Positions 1-10,700 of a stretch of DNA of 64,000 nucleotides are shown piece after piece. The notes under the pieces were generated by a model. It saw nothing but the letters and a program-made list of their open reading frames with translations, had not been told where the DNA came from and made no database searches. The position numbers and the translations under genes are program-made. Source of the DNA: Streptomyces endophytica (lineage in GTDB: Bacteria > Actinomycetota > Actinomycetes > Streptomycetales > Streptomycetaceae); contig NZ_CP110636.1 in assembly GCF_026153355.1 (NCBI RefSeq), positions 1,612,001 to 1,676,000 of the forward strand. The letters run 5' to 3'. Positions within the stretch are counted from its first letter, which is position 1, and the number at the start of each line of letters is the position of its first letter.

Positions 1-1046
1 CGGGCCTTCTTGCGACGGACCAGCCTGAAGTGTTCGGGCCGCAGCGACAGCCCGATCACGAAGAACGGGAGGAACTGCAGCACCCGCTGGAGGTCCAGGT
101 CATCGCCGATGTCCGGGGAGACGGACGCGAGGACGGCGATGGTGAGCGCCAGCGGTACGGGCCAGCGCACGATCTTCCACAGCGGGGTGGTCAGCCGCCA
201 GATGAACAGGGCCAGCAGGAACCAGGTCAGATACCAGGGATCCGTAAGGCTTATCGGGTAGTGCGGGTCGTCATCCGCCCACTTCTTGAAGAAGGTATAG
301 GCGACTTCGAAGAGGATGTACGGCACGGCGACGCCGGTAATCAGCCGCTGCAAACGGTCCTTGCGCATATCGAAACTGCGCGAGAAATAGCCGAGATGAT
401 GATGAAGGCCGGCATATGGAACGCGTAGACGGTGATATACAGCGCCGCCGCGGACCGGCTGCCGTCGCGCAGCGGCTCCCACGAGTGCCCCATCGCGACC
501 AGCACGATGGCCAGGTACTTCGCGTTGTCGAAGAACGCGTCGCGCGACTTCGGCTTGGCGCCGCCCGCGGCCTGGGCACGGGTGCCGGCCTTGGCGTCGA
601 CGGTGCCGTCGTGCGCGGCGCGGCCCGTCCCCGGCCCTTGGCGCGGCCCCGGGGCCTGGCGTGCGAGGCCGAGCCGGGAGCCGTCCGTCCGCCGGTGCCG
701 CGGAACGTTCCGCCACCGACCCGTCCGCCATGACCCCGTCGCTCAGGGCCCGTTCACCCATGGAGTGTTCACCCATGGAGCGCTCGGACACGGACGACTC
801 CGAGGCAGCGGGCGCCATCGTCGTCGCGGCCGTCGCTGCTGCCGGGGAGGCGTAGGAGGACGAGTGCGGGGACGAGTGCGGGGACGAGTGGGGGGATGCA
901 TACGAGGACGCGGAGGAATGCGGCGCGGAGTACGAGGAGGCGTACGGGGCGCCAGCCCCGGAGCCGTCGTTCGTGCCGTTCGGCGTCTGCCGCGGCGGTG
1001 GGAGCGGGACCCGCCGTTGGCCGTATACCGGAAAATCGTTGTTCAA
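1..1046 (-). CDS. Acyltransferase 3 family membrane protein, 3' end outside the window, frame-disrupted
   Basis: Reconstructed reading gives a Ser/His/Pro-rich disordered N-terminus of about 150 residues, then a membrane domain starting DAFFDNAKYLAIVLVAMGHS. That opening, followed by hydrophobic segments, is typical of acyltransferase 3 / fucose 4-O-acetylase-like proteins, which move acyl groups onto extracytoplasmic sugars. The TTG start at 1046 is chosen because GGGAGG lies just upstream and the frame runs straight into the Ser-rich segment. The frame changes between about 731 and 560, and again near 392, where TCGGCTAT should read TCGGGCTAT (one G missing). The C-terminus is beyond the window edge. 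The family call is from local similarity by eye; the acylated substrate is unknown. Confidence 0.7.
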   Translation of the reverse strand, partial: MNNDFPVYGQRRVPLPPPRQTPNGTNDGSGAGAPYASSYSAPHSSASSYASPHSSPHSSPHSSSYASPAAATAATTMAPAASESSVSERSMGEHSMGERALSDGVMADGSVAERSAAPADGRLPARPRTPGPGAAPRAGDGPRRARRHRRRQGRHPCPGRGRRQAEVARRVLRQREVPGHRAGRDGALVGAAARRQPVRGGAVYHRLRVPYAGLHHHLGYFSRSFDMRKDRLQRLITGVAVPYILFEVAYTFFKKWADDDPHYPISLTDPWYLTWFLLALFIWRLTTPLWKIVRWPVPLALTIAVLASVSPDIGDDLDLQRVLQFLPFFVIGLSLRPEHFRLVRRKKA

Positions 1047-1309
1047 GAAGCCTCCCGGAACGGGCCCACGGGAGAAGCCGGAAGCTGGCCCGCGCGGGCC
1101 GCAAATCGGAACCCAAAAGCCAAATCCTGCGTCTTAGTTCTTTTACGGGAAGGGTGGCGGCGTCGAACATCCCAGGCACCTTAGCTGCGCGGCGGGAATC
1201 GCGTAAATCCCCGCCTGGCGCGGCCACCCGGCACCCATCCACCCTCCACAGCACCTTCACGCACCGTCAGGGGCCGGAGCCGGCCGGCGCACCGTCGGCG
1301 ACGCCACCG

Positions 1310-2192
1310 CTATTCAATAACACCTTCGATTCCCCTGGCGCGCACGGACCGCGCGGTGGTGTTCTTCGCCACGTCCAGGCGTAGACCTGCAAGGGGCGCC
1401 CGTGCGGGCCGCGCAGCCGGTGGACCGCGCCGCCAGCCAGCGCGAACTCAGCGCCGACATACGGGGGTTTGATCTGATCGGCGAAGCGGGCATAGGCCGC
1501 CAGTTTGTGCACATCGGGCGCTCCAGGATTCCCGTACGCACCTGTGGCACCAGTTCGTGCACGGCCTTCACGGTGGTCACGCTGAAGCTCTGCACCACCA
1601 GTCGGCTCCGCACATGGTCGCGATCCAGCCAGCCACGGGACCGCAGTTCCCGGACGACCTGGGCCTCGATTCCGGGATAGTCCTTAGGGGACTTGATCTC
1701 CAGCAGAAGGCGCTGCCCATTACGGTCCAGGCGCCGCAGATAGGCGGCGAGGGTCGGGATCCGCTCCCCCGCGAACCGCTTGCCGAACCAGCTCCGGCAT
1801 CCAGCCGCGCCATCTCGGCGGCCGTGAAGTCCCCCACTCGCCAGGGCGCGCCCGGGAAACACCTTCGCGGCGTCGGTGGTCCGGTCGAGCGTGGTGTCGT
1901 GCATCACCACCAGCCGGCCGTCCTTGGGTGCGCTGCACGTCGTTCTCCACCCATATGAGGCCGCGGCGATGTGCCGCGTCCACGGCGGCCAGCGTGTTCT
2001 CCGGCGCGTAACGGGAGGCGCCGCGGTGCGCGATGACCATGGCGGCGGGGGTGCCGGGCCCGGCCCGCGCCCGCTGCTCACGGCGACGTCCGCGTACTCC
2101 TCCGGCCCCGACGCCATGGCCGACGACGACATCGCCGCCGTCACCAGATACGCGACTCCGGCGGCGGGTATTCGCAACGATCTCCGAAGCAT
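1310..2192 (-). CDS. Secreted glycerophosphodiester phosphodiesterase, frame-disrupted
   Basis: Hydrolyses glycerophosphodiesters to glycerol-3-phosphate and an alcohol, probably outside the cell. An Arg-containing start and hydrophobic stretch ending SAMA form a Sec signal peptide. The GDPD hallmarks are in order: AHRGASRYAPENT, then a WVENDV segment with the metal-binding acidic residue, then VMHDTTLDRTT, and a LLLEIKSP strand later. These sit in different frames, so at least five indels break the gene. The restored C-terminus reads RARGIEGVIE and stops at 1310. The ATG at 2192 has CCTCCC on the plus strand (GGGAGG) 8 nt upstream. Similar damage elsewhere in the window favours sequence error over a true pseudogene, but the density here is the highest, so real decay cannot be excluded. 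Confidence 0.8.
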
Positions 2193-2520
2193 GCCGCAGC
2201 CTCCCGCTCGGCCGCGCACGCCGGGCCCCCGCCACGTAGGCCGTGGACGCAGAGGACTCGTAGACCTTCAACGTGCCTGCGGCCCGGCGGGTCGGCCACA
2301 CGGACGGTCCGGTGAGGGGCGGGCGCGGGCGCTGCGCCACTGGCTCGCCGCGGCGCCTCTCCGCAGGTTTCCCCAGGTTTCCCAGGTCAGAGCCGGTGCT
2401 GAGAGGAGGGAGCGAAATGAGCGGGGAGGCCGGTGAACGGCCTGCGGGCACGCGTCCATTCCGGACCCGGCGGCCGCATCCGTGAGGCCGCGCCCGGCGC
2501 CTCGCCAAGCGCCGGGTTCT

Positions 2521-2585
2521 GCGGTATGCCGGGGGCGGTGCGGTATGCCGGTGCGGTGCGGTATGCCAGTGCGGTGCGGTACGGC
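2521..2585. repeat. 18-19 bp tandem repeat, about 3.5 copies
   Basis: The unit GCGGTATGCCGGTGCGGT occurs three times in direct succession (19, 18, 18 bp) and then decays into GCGGTACGGC. The region is not obviously coding on either strand. Confidence 0.7.
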
Positions 2586-3070
2586 ACCACGGCGCGGTTC
2601 GGGCCGCATGGGGCCGCCCCCGTACGCGCCACCCGCCGTCCCCGCACCCGCCGCACCCGCCGTACGCCGACACGCCGGGAGTGCCGATGGAGCCGCGCCT
2701 GCGTTCCTTCCGTCGTGGTGACGGACCCGCCGTAGTGGGGCCTGGTGCCGGAGCGCCCCTGAGGACCGATCACCGCCGCCCGTTTCCGCACGCTGATCCT
2801 GCTCGATCCGAATTTCGACCCCGAGGGACTACGGGTGGCCGATCTCGGTGGTCAGGTCGTCGGCGCGCATATGCGGTCCGCCGCCGCACCCCGCTGGCGG
2901 CACCGATCTGGAACCACAGGATGGCTGGATCCTTTTCTTCTTCTCCGCCGGTCGGGCCTTGATGCGCGTGGCAGACCTGCGGCTCCCGAGCGCCCCGCCG
3001 CGATCAAGGCTGCTTCCGTCGGGAATCACGCAACCCGCTCACGTCGTCGCCGCATCCGCTGACCAACAAG

Positions 3071-3099
3071 CCCCAGGCCGAAGTCACTTCGGCCTGGGG
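3071..3099. terminator. Perfect hairpin flanking the low-GC gene
   Basis: Fourteen-base arms (CCCCAGGCCGAAGT and its complement) are separated by one base. There is no strong T-tract on either side. The arms resemble those of the tRNA-Thr terminator hairpin at 4124-4150. It could be a terminator or one boundary of an inserted segment. Confidence 0.45.
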
Positions 3100-3159
3100 T
3101 ACAGCGTCGATACGACACAAGGTTCCCAAGCTCTGGCTGTACCACCATGATGAACCAGC

Positions 3160-3976
3160 GTGAAGGACTTTGTGATTCCTCTCGTAGTCGCTGTGATCGG
3201 GTTAGCCGCTACCGGGCTGGGAGCCATTGTTGGAGCGCGAGCAACCAAGTTCGGTGCCGAGAAAAGCGCGAGGCAGTCCGACGGCAGGTTCAGGACCAGG
3301 GCGCCGTGGAGCACGGTCATTGGCTAAGACAGCAGCGCTTCAATACTTATGAGAGCTTCCTCGAAGCCTGGGACGAGTGTCTACGTCTTACCCAAGCATC
3401 CGCAGAAGCTGACGCCCCAGACTCAACGGGCCTCGAGGATCTTCGGTTGGCCGCAGACCGTATGGCGGAGCGCGCACGACGCATCGCAATCTGGGCCCTC
3501 CTGAAGTCACGCATGCAGCTGAGTCCCTGGCGGAGTCGATGCAGGAAGACGTCAAAGTTGCCGTCGGTTCATCGAGGTGGCCGAAGCTGCGGTAGCAGAG
3601 GTCGACGGACACCCGATACCCACCGAGGCTGCGTCGAGGCGACGGAGGAGATGCGGCGGCGCAACCATCAGCTTGTAGAACTTGTAACCGCCCATCGAAG
3701 TCAGGGGCGTGACATGCGCGAGCTAGATGGCCACCCCTCCTACAGGCGGCAATGGAGGGCATGGAGCGATATCGGCAGGCTTCTGGAGAGGCACGGGAAG
3801 CGCTGAGCGCGAACTTTGAGCGAATCTCCGCTGCTGCGAGCGAGGCGTTCTCAATGGGGGAGGTACTCCTACGCAACAAGCAAGCGCGAGAACTCAGCCG
3901 GGAACGGTTCACGAGCGCCGCACGGGAGGCCCTCAGCAAGGCGTCCCCCCCGACCTCCGATTGGATCGATGAGTAG
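3160..3976 (+). CDS. Membrane-anchored coiled-coil-like hypothetical protein with a TTA codon, frame-disrupted
   Basis: I do not recognise a family. The first frame begins VKDFVIPLVVAVIGLAATGL, a single N-terminal membrane helix, then a charged helical body rich in Glu, Arg and Ala (for example NTYESFLEAWDECLRLTQAS and ANFERISAAASEAFS). The GTG at 3160 is the first start after an in-frame stop at 3151, but no clear ribosome site precedes it. Codon 15 is TTA (3202-3204), the rare leucine codon read by bldA tRNA in Streptomyces. Codon use and base composition are clearly less GC-rich than the neighbours, suggesting transfer. At least four frame changes occur; the first two fit loss of a G from short G runs near 3285 and 3495. 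Confidence 0.55.
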
Positions 3977-4123
3977 CCAATCCATGCGCTTCTAGCTCTA
4001 CAGCGGCCCCGGCTGGAAGCCCCTCGGTGCCCGTCTGAACGCATGACTGAGACCAAGACTGAGACCGCTGACAGGCACACTGCCACTTTCGGCGCCCGTC
4101 CTAATATCGCTGAACGAGAAAAA

Positions 4124-4150
4124 CCCAGGTCGGAGTAGATCCGACCTGGG
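4124..4150 (-). terminator. Rho-independent terminator of tRNA-Thr
   Basis: Eleven-base perfect arms (CCCAGGTCGGA and complement) with a 5-nt loop. On the minus strand the stem is followed directly by a T5 tract, and it starts 11 nt after the tRNA 3' end. Confidence 0.85.
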
Positions 4151-4160
4151 GTTCAAGATG

Positions 4161-4232
4161 AGCCGCCTTCGGGATTCGACCGAGACCTACGCATTACGAG
4201 TGCGTTGCTCTGGCCAACTGAGCTAAGGCGGC
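4161..4232 (-). tRNA. tRNA-Thr (anticodon CGT)
   Basis: The acceptor arm GCCGCCT pairs with AGGCGGC. The D-arm (GCTCAGTTGGCCAGAGC) and the anticodon stem ACGCA/TGCGT enclose loop CTCGTAA, giving anticodon CGT for ACG. CCA is not encoded. The T-arm reads TCGGTCGAATCCCGA where a normal arm would be TCGGGTTCGAATCCCGA, so two bases are missing. Loss from GGG and TT runs matches the errors seen in nearby genes; otherwise this would be a defective tRNA. Confidence 0.9.
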
Positions 4233-4345
4233 GTGGTGCGCGGCCCAGTCTACACACAGTGAGGGGTGGTCCGTAACCGATTGCGGGGTGGTCAGAGGTG
4301 GGCGGGTGGGGTGTGGGGTGGGTCACGCGGTAGGCCGGGGTGCGG

Positions 4346-5925
4346 TCAGGTGCAGCGCTTGTTCTTGGGCGGGGTGTGCCGGTCAGGAGGTAGCTGTTGA
4401 TCGCGTTGTCGATGCAGCTGCTGCCGCGGCCGTAGGCGGTGTGGCCGTCGCCCTCGTAGGTGAGGAGGGTGGCGCTGGAGAGCTGGGCGGCGAGGGCTGG
4501 GCCCAGGCGTACGGGGTGGCCGGGTCGCGGGTGGTGCCGACGACGACGATCGGGGCGGCGCCCTTGGCGGGGATGCGGTGAGCCGTGCCGGTGGGCTTGA
4601 CCGGCCAGTACGCGCAGCTCAGCGCGGACCAGGCGAAGCTCTCGCCGAACACCGGGGAGGCCTTGCGGAAGGCGGGGAGGGCGGCGCGGACCTGGTCGAG
4701 GCCGGTGAAGGGGGGCGCCAGGTCGAGGCAGTTGACGGCGGGGTTCGCGTACATCTGGTTGGCGTACTTGCCGCTGGGGGCGCTCGTAGTAGCTGTCCGA
4801 GAGGGTGAGCAGTCCGCGGCCGTTGCCCGCCTCGGCCTGGGCGAGGTATTCGCGCAGGACCGGCCAGGCGCGCTGGTCGTACATCGCGGCGATGACGCCC
4901 GTGGTGGCCAGGGATTCGGTGAGCTTGCGGGCCTCGCCCGTCTCCGCCGGGTGGGCGTCGAGCTTCTTGAACAGGGCGGCGAGCTGCTTGCCGGCGTCCG
5001 CGGCGTTCTTGTGGCCGAGCGGGCAGTCCTTCTTCTTGACGCAGTCCGCGGCGAACGCGGTGAAGGCGGTGTTGAAGCCCTTGGTCTGGTCGAGGTTGAT
5101 CCTGCGGGAGTCCAGCGCGGGTCCATGGCGCCGTCCAGCACGATGCGGCCGGTGCGGGAGGGGTAGAGACCGGCGTAGGTGGCTCCGAGGAAGGTGCCGT
5201 AGGAGGCGCCGACGTACGTCAGCTTCTTGTCGCCCAGGACGGCGCGCAGGACGTCCATGTCACGGGCCGCCTCGATCGTGGAGACGTGCCGGAGCACCTT
5301 GCCGGAGCGGGCCTGGCAGCCCTTGGCGAAGTCGCGGTACGCGGTGACGAGCTTGCTGACCTCGGCCGGTGTGTCCGGGGTCTGGTCGGTCTGGGTGTAG
5401 CGGTCCATCTGCTGGTTGGTGAGGCACTCGACCGGTTCGCTGCGGGCCACGCCGCGCGGGTCCATCGCCACCATGTCGTAGCGCGCGCGGACCGACGCGG
5501 GCTGCGGGGCGTACTGCTGGAGGTAGTCGATCGCCGAACCGCCGGGGCCGCCCGGTTGACCATGAGGGAGCCGAGCCGGCTGCCGGGGCCGGTGGCCTTC
5601 TTACGGGCCACCGCGAGCTTCAGGTCGGTGGCCGCGGAGGGGTGCGCGTAATCCAGGGGGGCCTTCATCGTCGCGCACTCGAAGCGGCGACCCCGCAGGG
5701 ATGCCAGCTGAGCTTCTGGTCGTAGTACGGGCGCAGGTTGGCCGGGATGCGGCCGGCAGGGGCCGGAGGGTGGCGTCATCGGCGGGCCGCTGGGCGCCGG
5801 CCTCCGTCGTACGGCGGACGACGCATGGGCATCGGGGGACGAACTGCCCGAGGAGCAGCGGAGATCAGCAGAGCGGTGGCCGCCGCGACGGCGGCGGAGG
5901 TGCGGAGCAGACGGCTGGTGGCCAT
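4346..5925 (-). CDS. Secreted tripeptidyl-aminopeptidase-like alpha/beta hydrolase, frame-disrupted
   Basis: An exported serine peptidase of the S33/TAP type that would trim peptides from N-termini. The restored reading starts MATSRLLRTSAAVAAATALL, a Sec signal, followed by the family sequence FECATMKAPLDYAHPS. It then has the oxyanion GGPGGS region, the nucleophile elbow GASYGTFLG, the acid in TRDPATPYAW and the histidine in EGDGHTAYGRGS, ending near LTGTPPKNKRCT. The C-terminal part matches the TAP-like domain. About 525 residues fits the family. The ATG at 5925 is preceded by AAGGGA. Pieces lie in all three frames, needing about five single-base corrections. Confidence 0.82.
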
Positions 5926-6019
5926 GGACGGTCCCTTGGTCGCGGTCCCTGAAAGCTGGAGCCTGGTCTGGTAGCCGGGAGAGCCGGTGGTCGGGGTGGT
6001 GGATACCTCGTGGTGGTGG

Positions 6020-6130
6020 GGCTCGGGTGGTGCTTCTCGGTGGTGCTTCTCGTGCTTGGGCGGTGCTTCGGTGGCTTCGGTGGCGCTTCGGTACTACTTC
6101 GGCGGTGCTTCGCCACTGCTTCGGTGGTGC
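6020..6130. repeat. Degenerate TTCGGTGG-type short repeats
   Basis: The gap between the hydrolase start and the holB stop (about 300 bp) contains repeated GGTGCTTC and CTTCGGTGG words, with about ten near-copies in 110 bp. No gene is seen here; any regulatory role is unknown. Confidence 0.55.
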
Positions 6131-6225
6131 TGAAGAGCGGGTGCGGGTGGGCTGTTGGCAGTCCTGAGCGGTGGCTGGTCGGGTGGGCGGGGGTCCGCTG
6201 CGGCTTTACGGGGCGGGGCGGGTGG

Positions 6226-7571
6226 TCAGCCGGCGCGGAGGGCGGCGGTCATCGCCTCGACCGCCAGGAGGGGGGCGACGTTGCGGTCCAGGGCCTCGCG
6301 GCAGGCGATCACCGCTTCTATCCGGCGGAGGGTGCGCTGGGGGGTGGAACCGGCGGCGATGCGCTCCAGGCTGTCGCGCACCTCGTCGTTGGCGAGCGGC
6401 ACCGAGGCGCCATCTGGAGGGCGAGGACATCGCGGTAGAAACCGGTGAGGTCGACCAGGGCCAGGTCGAGGCTGTCGCGCTGGTGCGGGTCGCGCGGCGT
6501 TTCTGCTTGTCCTGGAGCTCCTTCATGGCGCCGGCGGTGCCGCGGGGCAGCCCGGCCGCCCGTCCGGCGGCGGCGCCGAGCGCGGCGCGCAGCTCCTCGG
6601 TCTCCTTGGTGTCGACCTCCTCGGCGACCTGCTTGGCGTCTCCCCCGCGGCGTCGATCAGCTCCTGGGCGGCCTTGAGGCAGCCCCCGATGTCGTCGATG
6701 CGGAGCGGGAGCTTCAGGACGGCGGCGCGGCGGGCGCGGGCGCGCTCGTCGGTGGCCAGGCGGCGGGCCCGGCCGATGTGGCCCTGGGTCGCGCGGGCGG
6801 CGCGGTCGGCGGCCTCCGGGGCGATGCCGTCGCGGCGGACGAGGACGTCGGCGACCGCGGCGACCGGCGGGGTCCGCAGCGAGAGGTGGCGGCAGCGGGA
6901 GCGGATGGTGGGGAGGACATCCTCGATGGAGGGCGCGCAGAGCAGCCAGACCGTACGGGGCGCGGGCTCCTCGACGGCCTTGAGGAGGACGTTGCCGGCG
7001 CCTTCGGTGAGGCGGTCGGCGTCCTCCAGGACGATCACCTGCCAACGGCCGCCGGCCGGGGAGAGCGAGGACCGGCGGACCAGGTCGCGGGTCTCCTTCA
7101 CGCCGATGGAGAGCAGGTCCGTACGGACGATCTCGACGTCGGCGTGGGTGCCCACCTGGTGGTGTGGCAGCCGTCGCAGAAGCCGCAGCCCGGGGCCCCG
7201 CCGAGGGCGCGGTCGGGGCTGACGCACTGCAGGGCGGCGGCGAAGGCGGCGCGGCGGTGGCCCGGCCGGAGCCGGGCGGGCCCGTGAACAGCCAGGCGTG
7301 CGTCATCTGGGAGGCACCGCCCCGCTCGCCCGCGGGCGGCGTGCCGGTCCGGTCCTGAGCTGCCCGGCCCGGCCCGCCGCTTCGGCGGTGACGAGGGCGT
7401 CCCGCGTCCGGCGGCAGCGGCCAGCTGAGCCGTCACCCGCTCCTGGCCGACCACGTCGTCCCACCCGCCATCGCTGCCGCCGTCCCTCTTCTCCGGTGCC
7501 TTCGTGTCTGTGACCGCCGGTCGCCGCCGCGGCCGGGATCGCCGTCCGCGCGTCGCCCGCGACCTGACCAT
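6226..7571 (-). CDS. holB: DNA polymerase III subunit delta', frame-disrupted
   Basis: A clamp-loader subunit that helps open the beta clamp onto primed DNA. N-terminal WDDVVGQERVTAQLAAAA matches the family opening. Then come HAWLFTGPPGSGRATAA (modified P-loop), a Cys-rich zinc segment (CVSPDRALGG...GCGFCDGCH), DVEIVRTDLLSIGVKETRDL, WQVIVLEDADRLTEGAGN and the sensor-1-like TIRSRCRHL. The C-terminus ends MTAALRAG. The pieces lie in several frames, implying at least four indels. The start is uncertain: ATG 7571 is the nearest in-frame start in the sequence as given, but no ribosome site is seen. It follows the tmk fusion, the usual actinobacterial order. Confidence 0.85.
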
Positions 7572-7691
7572 TGTGGTGCAACCCACTGACAAACGAATCC
7601 GGAAGCCGGCGCCGGGGCGGCCGGACGGGGCCGCGCGGACCCCGTCGGCCGCCCCGGGAGCCTGCGCACGAGCCCGCGGAAGGCGCGAAAA

Positions 7692-7727
7692 GGCCGTGGC
7701 CGCAGTGTTCCCACTGCGGCCACGGCC
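7692..7727 (-). terminator. Terminator after the tmk fusion gene
   Basis: Sixteen-base perfect arms (GGCCGTGGCCGCAGTG and complement) around a TTCC loop. On the minus strand the stem is followed by TTTTCGCG. It lies 39 bp beyond the stop of the fusion gene. Confidence 0.75.
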
Positions 7728-7765
7728 CGTGCCTGCCACGACGTCCGCGACGGCTCCCGTCCGGG

Positions 7766-10700
7766 CTAGCGGCGCCGGCCCCGGCCCCGCGACGGCCGTC
7801 GTCGCCGCGCCGTCGTCCGCGTCCTCGTCGTCACGCGGCCCGAGCAGTTCGTCGGCGAGCGTGGGCAGATCGTCCAGCGGGGTCTCTTCCGCCCATTCGG
7901 GTCGCCGGCGGGCGCGCGGCGGGTCTCCGACGGGTGACCCGTGGACGGGTCGATCTGCGGGAGTTCGCGGGTGCGCTCGGCGCCCGACTCCGGGGCCGAG
8001 GCGCCGCTCGGCGTCTCCTTGCGGAACATCCACGACGGCACCCGCTCGGTGGGGTCCTCGCCCCGGGTGTCCCCGCGCCTGCCAGTCGTTCCGGCCCTGC
8101 CGGTCGTTCCGCTGCTCCGCGGGTGTCCTGGTGCCAGGCGTCCTGACCACCCTGCCGGGTGTCCCGTACGGGCGGCAGGACGGCCGTCTGCTCGGCGTCG
8201 GTGCCCGCGTCGGGGCCGGCGTCGCGGACCGACGGCAGCACCGCCGTCTCGTCCGCCGCGCCGGGCGCGTTGCCGCCCCGCGCCTCGGGCCGCGGCAGCG
8301 ACTCCGTCCGCTCGTGCGGCTCGACACCCGCCTGACCGGCACCGCCGAACCGGAACCGGAGGTTTTCCGACCCGGAACCGGACGCTCCCGAACCCGACGT
8401 CGCCGGCCCGGACGAGGAGCCGTCCCCGCTCTCCTCCCTCAGCCGCTTCCGCAGGTCCGCCACCGGCGTCTCCTTGGTGGGCGCCTCCGCGGCCTCGGCC
8501 TCGGCAGCCGCCTCGGCCGCCGCCTTCGCCTCCGCCGCGGCCGCCGCCTCCGCTGCCGCGATCCGGGCCTCTTCGGCGCGGACCAGGGCCTCCTCGGCCT
8601 TGCGCTGCTTCTCCAGGCGGCGTTCCTCGGCCTCCTTGCGCAGCCGGGCCTGCTCCTCGTGCTGCTTGCGCAGCCGCTCCTGCTCGGCCTGGCGGGCCCG
8701 CTCCTCGGCCTCCCGGCGCTGCCGCTCGGCCTCGGCCGCCTGGCGGGCCTCCTCGGCGCGCTGCCGGGCCTCCGCCGCCTGGCGGGCGGCCTCCAGCGCC
8801 TTGGCCTGCTCGCCTCCTGGCGCTTGCGCTCCTCTTCCTCGGCGCGCAGCTTGGCGAGCTGCTCCTGGCGCTCCCGCTCCAGGCGCGCTTCCTCGGCCTT
8901 GCGCGCGGCCTCCTCCTCGGCCCGGCGGCGGGCCTCCTCCTCGGCCGCCCTACGGGCCTCCTCCTGGGCCTTGGTCTCGGCCTCGGACAGCGGAAGCACC
9001 TGGTCGAGGCGGTGCCGTACGACGGTGGTGACGGCCTCGGGGTCCTGACCGCGTCGACGACCAGATAGCGCGCGGGGTCGGCGGCGGCCAGGGTGAGGAA
9101 GCCGGCCCGGACCCGCTGGTGGAACTCGGCGGGCTCGGACTCCAGCCGGTCGGGCGCCTCGGTGAAGCGCTCCCGGGCGGTCTCGGGGAGATGTCGAGCA
9201 GGACGGTCAGGTGCGGGACGAGGCCGTCCGTTGCCCAGCGGTTGATCCGGGCGATCTCCGTGGGGGCGAGGTTCCGCCCGGCGCCTGGTAGGCCACCGAG
9301 GAGTCGATGTACCGGTCGGAGATGACGACCGCGCCGCGCTCCAGGGCGGGCCGGATGACGCTGTCCACGTGCTCGGCGCGGTCGGCGGCGAACATCAGCG
9401 CCTCCGCCCGGTCGGACAGCCCGGTCGTCGCGACGTCCAGGATGATCGAGCGCAGTCGCTTGCCGATGGCGGTGGCGCCCGGCTCGCGGGTCACCACGAC
9501 CTCGTGGCCCTTGTTGCGGATCCACTCGGCGAGCGCCTCGACCTGGGTGGACTTGCCGGCCCCGTCGCCGCCTTCGAGTGCGATGAAGAAGCCGGTGGGC
9601 GCGGGCGCCTGCGCCGGGTCGCCGCCGCGCAGCGCCTCCCGCAGGTCGCGGCGGAGCGGGACGCCGTGCCGGTCGTCGACCTTGCCGAGGACCAGGACGG
9701 CGACCGGCAGCAGCAGCGCGCCGGTGAGCATCAGGGTGTAGGCGGCGCACCGTAGGCGAAGTCGAAGGTGTCGTTGCCCAGGTGGTGCGGCCCGATGAGG
9801 GCGGCGAGCAGCGGCGCCACGATGGCGGCCAGCGCGATCGCGAGCCGTACGACGGCCTGCAGGTGCTCGGTCGTACGGGCGGTCCGGGACTCCTCGGCCT
9901 CCTGGTCCAGCAGGACGTGCCCCGTATTGGCCGCGATGCCGGCGCTGACGCCGGCCAGCAGCGCGAGGACGAGGACGGTCGTCGGGTCCGGGACCAGGCC
10001 ATGGCCAGCAGGGCGACGCCGGTGGCGGCCACCGCGAGGGCGAGCAGCCGGCGCCGGGAGAGCGCGGCAGCACCCGGTGGGCGCCGCGGATGCCGGCGGC
10101 CGTACCGCCGGTGAGGGTGAGCACCAGGAGGGCGAAGGAGGCCGGTCCGCCCGCGAGGTCGTAGGCGTGCAGCACGGCCAGCGAGACGGCCGCGGCGATC
10201 CCGGCGGCGACCGCCGCACAGGCCGTGACCAGCAGCGGGATGGCGCCCGTACGGCCTTGTCGGCGCCGGCCGGCTCGCCCTGCGCGGACTTCGCGGCCTT
10301 CGGGCGGCGCAGCCCCTCCAGGGGGGAGCGCGGCCGCGGCGTCTGCCCACCGGGGAGCTCGATGAAGTACAGGATCGACACGGAGGCGGCGAACAGGCCG
10401 GCCGCCACATAGGAGGCGAGCGCCACCTGGTGGAGCTGGAACCAGTCGATGCCGGTGCCCAGGAGCTTGCTGATGAGGGTGACGACCACCAGGGGGCGGG
10501 CCGCGATCGGCAGGGAGATGAAGGTGGTGCGCAGCGAGAGGCGGCGCAGGGCGTCCAGGTTGTCCGGCAGCGGCCGGACCGCGGCGCCCTCGGGCGGCGG
10601 CGCGGGCAGCAGGCCGGGCGCCGCGCTCTCCCTGGCGACGGTCCAGAAGCGCTCGGCGACGCCGGTGACGAAGACGGTGACCAGGACCCAGGCGAGGGCG

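Larger units (their letters stand above)
2193..3159. other. Gene-poor stretch of about 970 bp
   Basis: No frame here looks coding by composition or recognisable motif. It holds a short tandem repeat near 2521 and a long perfect hairpin at 3071-3099. Between about 2790 and 3000 the plus strand has a protein-like fragment (LILLDPNFDPEGLRVADLGG, continued in another frame by DGWILFFFSAGRALM). This may be a decayed or frame-damaged gene that I cannot name. Confidence 0.5.
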
